Numbered from the stretch's first letter, positions 9,494 through 18,579 are shown. The stretch: DNA of 64,000 nt from Caballeronia mineralivorans PML1(12) (GCF_001028175.1 NZ_AEJF01000131.1:1-64000); one strand, 5' to 3'. Numbers and translations: made by a program. Notes: generated from the sequence alone by a model not told the origin.

Positions 9494-10405
9494 ATGAGCT
9501 TCGACGGACGCACGCTGTCCAATATCAGCGTTCTAGCCGCGATCGTGGAAAGCGGCAGCTTTGCGCGCGCAGCAGACGCTCTGGGTTTGTCACCCTCCGG
9601 GGTGAGTCGCGCCGTTGGCCGGCTCGAATCGAGCATTGGCGTGCGCCTGCTTGACCGGACCACGCGCTCCGTGACACTGACGGACGAAGGAAGGCAGCTG
9701 TATGAGGAAATCGGCCCGCTGCTGACGGGTATCGGCGATGCAGTGACTATGGCAGCCGGGGCCTCTGCTGCCGTGCGGGGGCGCTTGCGTGTGAACGTCG
9801 ATGCATTTTTTTCGCGCAGGATGCTGGCGCCTCATATCGCGAAGTTCCTGGATCGTTACCCTGAACTTTCGCTGGAGTTGGCGACACGCGAGCAACTCGG
9901 CGATCTCGTTGCCGAAGGTTTTGATATCGCGATACGCTTCGGGCAACCACCCTCATCGTCTCTCATCGCGCGCAAATTGCTCGCGACCCGTACCGTGACC
10001 GTTGCCGCGCCGGCCTACATCAGGAAGCATGGGCGACCTGAAACACCCGCGGACCTCGTCAATCACGCCTGCATCCAGATGCGAAATCCAGTGACTGGAC
10101 AACCGCTGGAATGGGAGTACAAATCCGGCCGTAAAATCATCCCCGTGAAGACTTCCGGCCGCCTCCTGGTCACTGAAGCCGGCACCATGCTGGGTGCATG
10201 TCTTGCAGGCGTGGGGATTGCACGCATCAAGGCCAGCGGGCTGCGGGATCTTATCGATAAAGGCCGTCTTATCGAGCTGCTTCCGGACTATGCGGGAGAA
10301 ACATTTCCGCTCTACGCGCTCTATCCTTCGCGTCATTTACCCGCTGCAAAGGTGCGAGCGTTCATCGACTTTGTGATCGAAATTCTGGATGGTGACGCGG
10401 CGTAG
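9494..10405 (+). CDS. LysR-family transcriptional regulator
   Basis: The protein has 303 residues. The N-terminal DNA-binding region contains SGSFARAADALGLSPSGVSR, and the effector domain follows (about 92-300). This subgroup, with a shorter conserved linker VRLLDRTTRSVTLTDEG, often controls nearby oxidoreductases or efflux genes. Its neighbours are the MHS transporter upstream on the same strand and the Ldh-type reductase downstream in convergent orientation, so the target is unclear. Confidence 0.9.
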   Translation: MSFDGRTLSNISVLAAIVESGSFARAADALGLSPSGVSRAVGRLESSIGVRLLDRTTRSVTLTDEGRQLYEEIGPLLTGIGDAVTMAAGASAAVRGRLRVNVDAFFSRRMLAPHIAKFLDRYPELSLELATREQLGDLVAEGFDIAIRFGQPPSSSLIARKLLATRTVTVAAPAYIRKHGRPETPADLVNHACIQMRNPVTGQPLEWEYKSGRKIIPVKTSGRLLVTEAGTMLGACLAGVGIARIKASGLRDLIDKGRLIELLPDYAGETFPLYALYPSRHLPAAKVRAFIDFVIEILDGDAA

Positions 10406-10425
10406 GTTTCGGGGCAGCGCCGGAC

Positions 10426-11442
10426 TTACCCCGGGATGAGTGCCAAAACGTCGTCATAGAGTTTGCGGGGCACGTGAGCACCGTTCGCCTCGCTTCTTAG
10501 CCTCGCGTCGAAACGCCGTTGTGAGGGAAGGCGCGCACCTTGACTCACGATGCCGTCGAACAATGCTTCAGCACGCTGATCGTGTTCTGCTCTGTCAGGC
10601 CCGGTGAAAAGAGCAGGGTTAAAAGCCAATATGAGTTCACCATGGCACGGCGTCGCATTCGCACCCTCGTCGAAAGCTTTCGAGTCGGCCGATGTGAGGT
10701 CCCCGATCAACGGGCCAGCTAACAATTCGACCATTGCCGCCAATGCGGAGCCTTTGTGACCTCCAAACGTGAGCATGGCGCCTTTCATTGCCGCGGCAGG
10801 ATCCTCAGTCGGTTGGCCCTCCGCGTCCAAGGCCCATCCAGGTGGAATTTTCTTATCCGAGCGACGATGCAACTCAATGTCGCCGCGAGCAATCGCGCTT
10901 GTAGCGAAATCAAACACGAACGGGACTCCGCCTGATCGAGGCCATGCGAAGGCGATAGGGTTGGTGCCAAATACCGGCTTCGTTCCACCCGCAGGCGCGA
11001 CCCAACTGTGACTTGGTGTCATTGCGAGAGCCGCTAGTCCCTCGCTCGCCAATCGCTCGACCTCCGGCCAAAGGGCCGAGAAGTGGAAGCAGTTGTTAAT
11101 GACAAGCGCGGCAATGCCTACTGTTCGAGCCTTCTCGACGAGAACCTTGCTGCCCATTTCAAAAGCGAGTTGCGAATAACCGAACCGGGCATCTACCCGA
11201 ACCAATGCCGGCGAAACATCCGTTATCACGGGCTTGGCGTCGCGGACCACTTTGCCTTTGCGCAGCGTGTTGACACACACGATCAATCGATAGATTCCAT
11301 GCGACTGACACTCATCGCGTTGCCCGGCGACAATTACTTTAGCGATCGCTCGCGCATGGTCGTGAGCCATGCCATTTACTGTCAACACCCTAAACGACAG
11401 GTCGAACAGTTCACTAAGGGTTAGCCTTACCACGTCGTCCAT
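10426..11442 (-). CDS. Ldh-family NAD(P)H oxidoreductase, probable cyclic imino-acid reductase
   Basis: The protein has 338 residues and belongs to the malate/L-lactate dehydrogenase superfamily that lacks a Rossmann fold. Visible marks are DECQSHGIYRL with the catalytic His, VAPAGGTKPVFGTNPIAFAW, and LTFGGHKGSALA. Members of this branch reduce delta1-pyrroline-2-carboxylate or delta1-piperideine-2-carboxylate to L-proline or L-pipecolate. That role fits the hydroxyproline locus to its right, from which it diverges. A TTGGATACAA site lies 54 bases upstream, so it probably shares the GntR control. Malate or ureidoglycolate activity cannot be excluded. Confidence 0.8.
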   Translation of the reverse strand: MDDVVRLTLSELFDLSFRVLTVNGMAHDHARAIAKVIVAGQRDECQSHGIYRLIVCVNTLRKGKVVRDAKPVITDVSPALVRVDARFGYSQLAFEMGSKVLVEKARTVGIAALVINNCFHFSALWPEVERLASEGLAALAMTPSHSWVAPAGGTKPVFGTNPIAFAWPRSGGVPFVFDFATSAIARGDIELHRRSDKKIPPGWALDAEGQPTEDPAAAMKGAMLTFGGHKGSALAAMVELLAGPLIGDLTSADSKAFDEGANATPCHGELILAFNPALFTGPDRAEHDQRAEALFDGIVSQGARLPSQRRFDARLRSEANGAHVPRKLYDDVLALIPG

Positions 11443-11495
11443 TTTTGCCTTCGCTTGTGCGCCAGAGATAATCTGCTCTAGTCTCTAGTACATTT

Positions 11496-11505
11496 TTGGA
11501 TACAA
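11496..11505. promoter_or_regulatory. Predicted GntR operator 1
   Basis: TTGGATACAA, one base from the palindrome TTGGATCCAA, lies 54 bases upstream of the reductase start. The right flank TATA matches the flank of the other sites. Confidence 0.5.
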
Positions 11506-11631
11506 TATACCTCCAAGCGTAAGCAACTCCCGAACCTAAGTCAAGACGCGCGTGCACTGTTCGACACATCAGGCAGCCCTATCTGCGTTTGTACCTATCG
11601 AAAACGATAACAAGAAATTTCTTGACCAGTT

Positions 11632-11653
11632 ATATTGGATCCAAGATATTGAC
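11632..11653. promoter_or_regulatory. Predicted GntR operator 2
   Basis: It contains the perfect palindrome TTGGATCCAA (11636-11645) inside a longer, nearly symmetric TATnTTGGATCCAAnATA. It is 20/22 identical to operator 3. Confidence 0.6.
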
Positions 11654-11809
11654 GCCAATCTTATGCTACTGATCTCACCACGCTGGCGAAGCGTTCAATA
11701 GATCGAAAGAACATTCACCCGTCATCTCGGGACGCATCAAAACACCATCCAATCAGCGGGTTAACCCCAATCAGTCAAGATGAACCAGGGGTAACGACGG
11801 TTGACACCG

Positions 11810-11831
11810 TATTTTGGATCCAGGATATTGA
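11810..11831. promoter_or_regulatory. Predicted GntR operator 3
   Basis: TTTTGGATCCAGGATATTGA is almost the same as operator 2, and starts exactly 178 bases after it, close to 17 helical turns. It lies 76 bases upstream of the MFS start. Confidence 0.6.
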
Positions 11832-11906
11832 ACATATTCGAAATCAACTTCATTGAGCGCCAGGCGCGAAAGTGTCTGGGGATTCTCTCCATCATTGGAG
11901 CTTCTT

Positions 11907-13313
11907 ATGTCACCCATAGCAGCGCGGCTTGAACGGTTGCCGTTTAGCCACTTCCATTTCAAGTTGCTCGTCATGGGCGGCCTCGGCTTCATGTTCGAGG
12001 CAGTCGATGCGGCAATCATTGCCTTCATCCTGCCGGTGCTTCGCACCAAGTGGCACCTGACCAGCTTCGAAACCGGGCTGCTTGGAAGCAGCACCTATAT
12101 CGGTTTCCTGGTGGGTGCGCTGTTCGCTGGTTTACTGGGTGACCGCTTCGGCCGCAAGGTCATCATGATGTGGTCGCTCATGATTTTTTGCGTGCTTACA
12201 CTGGCTAACGCCTTCGTGAACGACTGGCATACGTTCTTCGTATTGCGCGCATTGGCCGGGATCGGCATGGGTGCCGAAGGTGCGATCATTGCCCCGTTCC
12301 TCGTCGAGTTCGTGAGCAACAAGTATCGCGGCAGTTTCGCAGGCGCTCTGGCAGGGTTCTTCTCGTTCGGCTTTGTTGCGGCGGCTCTCATTGGTTTCTT
12401 CGTCATTCCGCTTAGTCCCGAGGGCTGGCGCATTGCACTCGTGATCGTGTCCCTGCCGGTTCTGGTTCTGCTCTGGTGGCGCAAGTCGCTTCATGAATCG
12501 CCACGTTGGCTCGAAAGCCGCGGGCGTCATGCTGAAGCAGGCGCGGTCGTGGCCGATATCGAAGCGCAGATCGAGCGACGGGGCGTAAAACTGGCTCCCG
12601 TGGTTGCCACCGCGGACACCCCGTTTTTACATGAGCATTCGAGCTCATTCTTCGGAAATCTAAAAACGTTGTGGATGGTGCCCTTGACCAAGACGACGTT
12701 CATGACGTGGTGCTTGTGGCTGTCCATCACGTTCTGTTCTTACGCATTTTTCGTGTGGATACCCGGACTGCTTGTTCAGCACGGAATGACCATTACAAAG
12801 AGCTTTGGCTTCTCAATCGGTATCTACGTCGCGCAGATTCCCGGCTATTACTCTGCGGCGTACTTCAACGAGAAGATCGGCCGCAAAGCCACGATCGTCA
12901 CCTATATGGTGCTCGCCTGTCTCTCCGCCGTTAGTCTGGCGTTCTCCACCACGGACCTCACCATTGTCATCTTTGCGGTCGCCCTCTCCTTTTCCATGAA
13001 TGGCGTCAATGCAGGCCAATACGCGTACACGCCGGAAGTATTCCCTACGCACTTGCGAGCAACGGGCATGGGCACCGCTTCCGCATTCGGGCGTATCGGC
13101 GCTATCTGTTCGCCCATGCTGGTGGGTTATATCTATCCGTTATGGGGTTTCCCGGGCGTCTTTGGAATGTGTACCGCGATGCTTGCAATGGGTGGTCTCG
13201 CCGTCCTGATCCTGGGTGTATCAACGACTGGTCGTACGCTCGAAGAAATCACTGCCGCTGAATACGGTGATGATCACGCGGGGAGTCTTCCGCCGGCAAA
13301 AGCAGGGATCTAA
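11907..13313 (+). CDS. MFS transporter, sugar/acid:H+ symporter type
   Basis: The start at 11907 (MSPIAARLERLPF) has a GGAG site 6 bases upstream; the longer frame from 11853 lacks one. The 468-residue protein has 12 predicted membrane segments, the loop motif GLLGDRFGRKVIMMW after helix 2, a central hydrophilic loop (about 215-265), and EVFPTHLRATGMG, a motif of the sugar porter/aromatic acid families. It probably imports hydroxyproline, a peptide containing it, or a related acid. It is the first gene of the plus-strand unit, two bases before the GAF gene. Confidence 0.88.
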   Translation: MSPIAARLERLPFSHFHFKLLVMGGLGFMFEAVDAAIIAFILPVLRTKWHLTSFETGLLGSSTYIGFLVGALFAGLLGDRFGRKVIMMWSLMIFCVLTLANAFVNDWHTFFVLRALAGIGMGAEGAIIAPFLVEFVSNKYRGSFAGALAGFFSFGFVAAALIGFFVIPLSPEGWRIALVIVSLPVLVLLWWRKSLHESPRWLESRGRHAEAGAVVADIEAQIERRGVKLAPVVATADTPFLHEHSSSFFGNLKTLWMVPLTKTTFMTWCLWLSITFCSYAFFVWIPGLLVQHGMTITKSFGFSIGIYVAQIPGYYSAAYFNEKIGRKATIVTYMVLACLSAVSLAFSTTDLTIVIFAVALSFSMNGVNAGQYAYTPEVFPTHLRATGMGTASAFGRIGAICSPMLVGYIYPLWGFPGVFGMCTAMLAMGGLAVLILGVSTTGRTLEEITAAEYGDDHAGSLPPAKAGI

Positions 13314-13315
13314 TC

Positions 13316-13855
13316 ATGTTCTCCGCTAGTCCGATCACAGCAATCACGTCTCTTGCGTATTCTCTGCATTGTGGCGAGGCACCTGACGTGTTCTGGAAGA
13401 ACCTGGAGTGCGCCCTTCACGATGCCTTCGGTCACCGGCTGTTCACGGTACTCGCCTACGACTCGCAAAACGGATTACTCGGACGCGTATACAGCACCCG
13501 GCCGGATTTCAACCCCGTGGGCGGTCGCAAGCGCGTAACGAAAAGCATGTGGACACGACATGTCCTGGAGGACGGCAAGATCTTTCGCGGCTCGACACGT
13601 GAGGACATCAAAGCCGTGTTCTCGGACTACGAGGTGTTGTGGGCAAACGGGTGCGAAAGCGTCTTGAACATCCCGGTTCGGAAGCAGGGAGTCACCATCG
13701 GTTCTCTCAACCTTCTTGACGGCCCGGGGCAATATAACGACGCGTTGATCGAGCTCGCGTACGTGTTCGCCCAGTTGTCGGTCATACCCTTGGAAGCCAG
13801 TCGTGCCGCGCTCCCACTACTCGACAACGACAGCGGGAACCTGGAGGAGGTGTAA
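13316..13855 (+). CDS. GAF-domain protein, possible small-molecule sensor
   Basis: The protein has 179 residues and begins two bases after the MFS stop, so the two are cotranscribed. It is one GAF-like domain: VFWKNLECALHDAFGHRLFTVL at the start and SVLNIPVRKQGVTIGSLNLLD in the core (about 117-137) are the typical strands. There is no output domain. In other loci, stand-alone GAF proteins sit beside amino-acid or hydantoin catabolic genes with unknown function. It could bind a pathway intermediate. No enzyme motif is visible. Confidence 0.75.
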   Translation: MFSASPITAITSLAYSLHCGEAPDVFWKNLECALHDAFGHRLFTVLAYDSQNGLLGRVYSTRPDFNPVGGRKRVTKSMWTRHVLEDGKIFRGSTREDIKAVFSDYEVLWANGCESVLNIPVRKQGVTIGSLNLLDGPGQYNDALIELAYVFAQLSVIPLEASRAALPLLDNDSGNLEEV

Positions 13856-13860
13856 GGAGC

Positions 13861-13876
13861 CGGACCGTAAGGTCCG
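13861..13876 (+). terminator. Short hairpin after the GAF gene
   Basis: CGGACC (13861-13866), loop GTAA, GGTCCG (13871-13876). There is no T run, so it may only attenuate or protect the transcript. Confidence 0.3.
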
Positions 13877-13950
13877 TCTACCTGACGCACGCATTTTTCG
13901 ATAATCCAATTGACAACCCCGATCGCCGGCGGCATCATGTTTTCGATATA

Positions 13951-13966
13951 TGGATAATGTATCCAA
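13951..13966. promoter_or_regulatory. Predicted GntR operator 4
   Basis: TGGATAATGTATCCA is a perfect inverted repeat with a three-base centre. Read on the minus strand its right part gives TTGGATACAT, one mismatch from operator 1. It lies 53 bases upstream of the binding-protein start at 14019, where a promoter would be expected. Confidence 0.55.
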
Positions 13967-14018
13967 TATAAAACAGTGCCAACTGCGGTTGGAAACTGAA
14001 GAAGTACCGGAGACTCAG

Positions 14019-15164
14019 ATGAACACTCACTTGTCCATGGTCGCAGCAACAATTTCTGCTGTCGGCCTGACCTTCGCGGTCGCGGCGCATGCCGATACTC
14101 AGTCCGTCTTGTTGGGGCTAGCCGCACCGATGACCGGCGCGCAAGCACAGTACGGGAAGGATTTTCAGTCGGGCGTCCTTCTTGCGTTGGACGACTTCAA
14201 CGCAACGAAGCCGAAGGTCGACGGAAAAGAAACCCGGTTCACGCTCGAAAGCATGGACGATCAGGCGGACCCGAAGACCGGTACGGTGGTCGCGCAAAAG
14301 CTGGTCGACGACGGTATCAAAGGGATGATCGGCCACTTCAACTCGGGCGTGACCATTCCTGCATCGGCAATCTATTCACGTGCAGGTATTGCGCAGATCT
14401 CGACGGCGACAGCCCCTCCATACACGCGGCAAGGCTTCAAGACGACGTTTCGCATGATGACCTCCGACACGCAGCAAGGCGGCGTGATGGGCAAGTACGT
14501 GGTGCAGACATTGAAAGCGAAGCGTATAGCCATCATCGACGATCGCACGGCTTATGGACAGGGTCTTGCCGAGGAGTTCGAAAAGTCGGCGAAAGCCGCC
14601 GGCGGAAATATTGTCGATCATGAGTTCACGAATGACAAGGCAGTCGACTTCAAGGCAATCCTGACCAGCGTAAAGGCCAAGAATCCGGACTTCATTTATT
14701 ACGCTGGCGCTGACGCACAGTCCGCGCCGATGATCAAGCAGGCTCGCACGCTCGCCATGCAAGGTACGTTTGCATCGGGCGAAATGTCGAAGACGGATGA
14801 CTTCATCAAGATCGCGGGGAGCGCGGCTAACGGCGCGATCGTGTCGCTTGCTGGTCTGCCGCTTGAAAAAATGCCCGGTGGCCCTGGCTTTACGCAGCGT
14901 TACAAGGCTAAGTTCAACACGGAGCCGACAACCTACTCGCCTTATAGCTACGATGGAGCAATGGCATTGATGAAGTCGATGGTCGCCGCCAACTCCTCGG
15001 ATCCGGTCAAGTATCTTCCGGTACTCGCAAAGATCGACATGAAGGGCGTCACCACGGACCACTTTTCATATGACCAGTACGGCGATCTGAAGGACGCGAT
15101 CATCACAGTCTACAAGTGTGAGAACGGTCAGTGGAAGCCGGTCGACATTCTCGGCTCCAAGTAA
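14019..15164 (+). CDS. Periplasmic binding protein of the branched-chain amino acid (LIV) type
   Basis: The start at 14019 (MNTHLSMVAATIS) is supported by GGAG upstream and gives 381 residues. A signal peptide of about 25 residues ends at AAHA-DTQ. The mature part opens with VLLGLAAPMTGAQAQYGKDFQSG, diagnostic of the LIV-type type I binding fold, and has KSMVAAN and YSPYSYDGAMALM near the end. It captures amino acids or peptides for an ABC importer, but no permease or ATPase gene is in the locus, so it must use a system encoded elsewhere or serve as a receptor. It follows predicted operator 4. Confidence 0.9.
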   Translation: MNTHLSMVAATISAVGLTFAVAAHADTQSVLLGLAAPMTGAQAQYGKDFQSGVLLALDDFNATKPKVDGKETRFTLESMDDQADPKTGTVVAQKLVDDGIKGMIGHFNSGVTIPASAIYSRAGIAQISTATAPPYTRQGFKTTFRMMTSDTQQGGVMGKYVVQTLKAKRIAIIDDRTAYGQGLAEEFEKSAKAAGGNIVDHEFTNDKAVDFKAILTSVKAKNPDFIYYAGADAQSAPMIKQARTLAMQGTFASGEMSKTDDFIKIAGSAANGAIVSLAGLPLEKMPGGPGFTQRYKAKFNTEPTTYSPYSYDGAMALMKSMVAANSSDPVKYLPVLAKIDMKGVTTDHFSYDQYGDLKDAIITVYKCENGQWKPVDILGSK

Positions 15165-15227
15165 TCGATTCACGGTGCGGGCGATGCTTCTATCGTCCGC
15201 CGTTAACCTCAACACGTAATTTTAGTC

Positions 15228-16502
15228 ATGGCAAATCAGACCACCCGAACTTCGACAATTCCAGACGTCCTCGTGATCGGCGCTGGAATTGTCGGACTCG
15301 CGTGTGCGTGGTCAGCGTTGAAAGAAGGGCTAACGGTCACCCTCGTCGATCGCGATTTTGACGGCGATCGCACCTCGCACGGTAACGCTGGCGGAATCGC
15401 GGTGACCGAGAGCACGCCTATTTCGGTACCCGGCCTGTTCTTCAAAGCAAGCAAGTGGCTCCTCGATCCGCTAGGACCTCTGGCACTTGACTGGAAGCAT
15501 GTACCGAGCGCTCTGCCGTGGTTCCTGGAATTCCAGCGGGCGAGCAGCCCTACGCGGTTCAGGCAGATATCACTCGCACTCGCGGCCTTGAACAACCGCG
15601 TCTATGACGATCTTGTGCCAATGTTCGAGGACGTTGGTGCGATGAGCACGTTCTATCGCCGGGGTGCGATTACGCTTTACGAAACCGACGAAGCATTTTA
15701 TGCGGACGCGGACGAGTGGAAGCTCAAGCGAGAACTTGGTGTGCGCTGGCGTGCGCTGAACCAGCAAGAAGTGCGGGAATACGAACCCGCGCTAGCACCC
15801 GTTTTCAGGCACGGCATATTCCTTGAAGACTGGTCCCATATTGGAGACCCTAAACAACTTGTCTCGCAACTCAGGGGGCGTGTGAATGCGCTTGGCGCGC
15901 GATTAGTGGAAGACGTTGTCACCAAGCTGGATGTCTCCAAGGGCGACGCGCCGGCGGCCGTCCTGAGAAACGGTGAGTCGATACACGCTCGTCAGGTCGT
16001 GGTCGCAACGGGTGCGTGGTCTGCCGCGTTAGCAGAATCCGTCGGCGACCGCGTGCTGCTCGACAGTGAGCGGGGCTACAACACCACGTTGCCGCAACCT
16101 GGCATTGCACTGTCGAGAGAGGTCATTTTCGCCGAACGCAAATTTGTCGCGACGCCGCTCGATATCGGTATCCGCATCGGTGGGGCGGCAGAGTTCGCGG
16201 GTCTGAAAGCGGCGCCGAACTACAAGCGCAGCGATGCGTTATTGACGCTCGGAAAAAGATTTTTGCCGGGTATCAGGGACGAAGGTGCGGTTCAGTGGAT
16301 GGGACACCGGCCAGCAACGCCTGACTCCTTGCCCGTGATCGGTAAGTCGCCGACTACGGCCAACGTCATCTATGCATTTGGCCACGGGCATCTAGGGCTG
16401 ACGCAGTGCGCTACGACCGGTGCACTTGTCGCGGATCTATTGGTTAATCGAACACCCCGGACCTCGCTCGAGGAATATTCGATCAAGCGATTCCGGAAAT
16501 AA
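15228..16502 (+). CDS. FAD-dependent D-amino-acid dehydrogenase, probable D-hydroxyproline dehydrogenase
   Basis: The protein has 424 residues. The FAD-binding motif VLVIGAGIVGLACAWSALKE (about 11-30) is followed by an acidic end of strand 2 (VTLVDRD), the DAO-family region VVVATGAWSAALAES, and a C-terminal GHGHLGLTQCATTG that closes the FAD site. This matches DadA-type dehydrogenases that pass electrons to the quinone pool. In hydroxyproline degradation this enzyme oxidises cis-4-hydroxy-D-proline to pyrroline-4-hydroxy-2-carboxylate. The adjacent epimerase and DapA-like deaminase make that substrate the best guess. No strong ribosome site is seen before ATG 15228. Confidence 0.85.
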   Translation: MANQTTRTSTIPDVLVIGAGIVGLACAWSALKEGLTVTLVDRDFDGDRTSHGNAGGIAVTESTPISVPGLFFKASKWLLDPLGPLALDWKHVPSALPWFLEFQRASSPTRFRQISLALAALNNRVYDDLVPMFEDVGAMSTFYRRGAITLYETDEAFYADADEWKLKRELGVRWRALNQQEVREYEPALAPVFRHGIFLEDWSHIGDPKQLVSQLRGRVNALGARLVEDVVTKLDVSKGDAPAAVLRNGESIHARQVVVATGAWSAALAESVGDRVLLDSERGYNTTLPQPGIALSREVIFAERKFVATPLDIGIRIGGAAEFAGLKAAPNYKRSDALLTLGKRFLPGIRDEGAVQWMGHRPATPDSLPVIGKSPTTANVIYAFGHGHLGLTQCATTGALVADLLVNRTPRTSLEEYSIKRFRK

Positions 16503-16577
16503 GCGAGGCGTAGATACGCCCTCGGTTTCTCGCGGCGAAGCCCGCTCAATTATTTATTCATTCTCAGAGGTGTAGTC

Positions 16578-17477
16578 ATGCAAGTTAATTGGAAAGGCGT
16601 TTTCCCTGCAGTCACGACGAAATTGAAGGACGACGGCTCGCTCGACACGGAAGCAATCAAGGCAGGTCTGAACCGGCTGATCGACAATGGCGTGGGTGGC
16701 GTTGTCATGATGGGTATGGTCGGGGAAAACGCTCAACTCACACCGGACGAAAAGCGCACGGTGTTGAAGATCGCGGTCGAAACCGTTGGAGGCCGCGTGC
16801 CTATCGTGTCGGGACTTGCTGAAACGAACACCGGAAGCGCTATCCAGTTTGCGAAGGATGCCGAAATAATTGGCGTGCAGGGCTTGATGGTTTTTCCGGG
16901 GCTGACGTACAAGTCGGATGACCGCGAAACGGTGGAGTTTTATCGCACCATCGCGCGCGCCACGAAGCTTGGCATCATGATCTACAACAATCCGCGTGGT
17001 TACGGCGTGGACATGCGCCCGGACCTGCTGGAACAGTTGAAGGGCGAAGCCAATATTGTTGCAGTCAAGGAAGAATCGTACGACACGACACGCGTAACGG
17101 ACCTGTACAACCAGTTCGGTGATCGCTTCCTGGTGTTCTGCGGTGTCGACGATCTGGTACTGGAATCGGCAGCCCTTGGCGTAACCGGCTGGGTGTCGGG
17201 AATGGCTAACGCCGTGCCGAAGGAATCGGTTGAACTCCTCAACCTCGCCGTGAGTGGTGACTTCGAAAAGGCGCGTAAGCTTTATCGTGTGCTTACGCCG
17301 TTGTTCCATCTCGACGTCCACGTAAAGCTTGTCCAGTACATCAAGCTGGCTGAAAACATCACAGCGGGCTATTCGGAAAGCCTGAAGGCGCCGCGTCTGA
17401 AGCTAGAGGGCGAAGAGCGTCGGAAGATTGTCGCCATCGTCGAAAAGACGATGCAGGATCTCAAGGCGCTTTCGTAA
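16578..17477 (+). CDS. DapA-family lyase, probable pyrroline-4-hydroxy-2-carboxylate deaminase
   Basis: The protein has 299 residues, a single TIM barrel of the dihydrodipicolinate synthase family. Visible are GVGGVVMMGMVGENAQLT (substrate-carboxylate loop), the catalytic Tyr in MIYNNPRGYG, and the Schiff-base Lys in IVAVKEESYD. It is not the housekeeping DapA by context. Between the amine dehydrogenase and the hydroxyproline epimerase, it most likely deaminates and dehydrates pyrroline-4-hydroxy-2-carboxylate to 2-oxoglutarate semialdehyde. It has an AGAGGTG ribosome site. Confidence 0.85.
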   Translation: MQVNWKGVFPAVTTKLKDDGSLDTEAIKAGLNRLIDNGVGGVVMMGMVGENAQLTPDEKRTVLKIAVETVGGRVPIVSGLAETNTGSAIQFAKDAEIIGVQGLMVFPGLTYKSDDRETVEFYRTIARATKLGIMIYNNPRGYGVDMRPDLLEQLKGEANIVAVKEESYDTTRVTDLYNQFGDRFLVFCGVDDLVLESAALGVTGWVSGMANAVPKESVELLNLAVSGDFEKARKLYRVLTPLFHLDVHVKLVQYIKLAENITAGYSESLKAPRLKLEGEERRKIVAIVEKTMQDLKALS

Positions 17478-17580
17478 GCCTCCAGCAAAAACGATCCAGG
17501 TTTCTTACGTCAGCTCCGCGTTACGTTTACGCATCGCGCGACTACCTGGGAAATCTGGTGGGTGAACCGGAGCAAGATAA

Positions 17581-18579
17581 ATGAAAAGCACCTTCTTCTG
17601 TATCGACGGTCACACGTGCGGCAACCCTGTGCGCGTGGTGGCTGGTGGCGCCCCAGTACTCAAGGGTGCAAACATGATCGAGCGCCGTGCTCACTTCGAG
17701 CAGGAGTTCGACTGGATCCGCACTGCCCTGATGTTCGAGCCCCGCGGACACGAAGTCATGTCCGGCTCAATCCTGTATCCGTCAACTCGTGCCGACTGCG
17801 ATATCTCGATTCTGTTTATCGAGGTGAGCGGTTGTCTGCCCATGTGTGGTCACGGAACCATCGGCACCGTCACCACCGCTATCGAAAACGGTCTGGTACG
17901 TCCGCGTGAGCCAGGCATCGTGCGCCTGGACACGCCAGCAGGCCTGGTCGTGGCACGGTACAAGATGACTGGCGAGCATGTCGACTCGGTTCAATTGATC
18001 AACGTCCCATCGTTCCTGCATTCATCCGATCTCAGCGTGGAAGTCGACGGCATCGGCGAGATCCGCTTTGATGTGGCCTATGGCGGCAACTTCTACGCAA
18101 TCGTTGAAGCGCAAGAAAATTTCGCGGGATTGCATACGTTGAAACCCTCCGACATCCAGCGCCTGAGCCCGGTTCTTCGTCAGAAAGCCAACGAGAAGTA
18201 CGACTTCGTTCACCCGGAAAAACCGGAGATTCGTGGGCTAAGCCATGTCATGTGGACCGGGGAGCCGACTGTAGCCGGTGCGACTGCGCGAAATGCAGTG
18301 TTCTACGGCGACAAGGCAATCGACCGCTCACCGTGTGGAACCGGTACGTCGGCGCGAATAGCTCACCTCGTTGCAAAAGGCAAGCTCGAGATTGGCGAGC
18401 GCTTCGTGCACGAAAGCATCATCGGTACGCTGTTCGACGGCGTTGCCACCGAAGCGACCAAGGTAGGCGAGTTCGACGCCATCATCCCGAGCATTGAAGG
18501 ATGGGCTCGAGTGACCGGGTACAACACGATCTTCGTGGACGACCGTGACCCTCTCTCGAAAGGTTTCCTGCTGAAGTAA
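17581..18579 (+). CDS. 4-hydroxyproline 2-epimerase (proline racemase family)
   Basis: The 332-residue protein carries both catalytic cysteines of the epimerase branch: Cys89 in LPMCGHGTIG and Cys252 in SPCGTGTSAR. Related dehydratases have Ser or Thr at the first position, so an epimerase/racemase is favoured. The opening FCIDGHTCGNPVRVV is the usual substrate loop. It interconverts trans-4-hydroxy-L-proline and cis-4-hydroxy-D-proline by a two-base mechanism, the first step of the bacterial pathway. The ribosome site is CCGGAG. It sits between the deaminase and the amidohydrolase on the same strand. Confidence 0.93.
   Translation: MKSTFFCIDGHTCGNPVRVVAGGAPVLKGANMIERRAHFEQEFDWIRTALMFEPRGHEVMSGSILYPSTRADCDISILFIEVSGCLPMCGHGTIGTVTTAIENGLVRPREPGIVRLDTPAGLVVARYKMTGEHVDSVQLINVPSFLHSSDLSVEVDGIGEIRFDVAYGGNFYAIVEAQENFAGLHTLKPSDIQRLSPVLRQKANEKYDFVHPEKPEIRGLSHVMWTGEPTVAGATARNAVFYGDKAIDRSPCGTGTSARIAHLVAKGKLEIGERFVHESIIGTLFDGVATEATKVGEFDAIIPSIEGWARVTGYNTIFVDDRDPLSKGFLLK

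Larger units (their letters stand above)
11443..11906. other. Divergent control region of the hydroxyproline locus
   Basis: This 464-base AT-rich gap separates the reductase (minus) from the MFS transporter (plus). It holds three of the five predicted GntR sites (11496-11505, 11632-11653, 11810-11831). No gene was recognised in it. Confidence 0.7.

Noticed and set aside
13861-13876. Strong terminator between the GAF and binding-protein genes
   Set aside because: The 6-base hairpin has no T run, so it is listed only as a weak hairpin.
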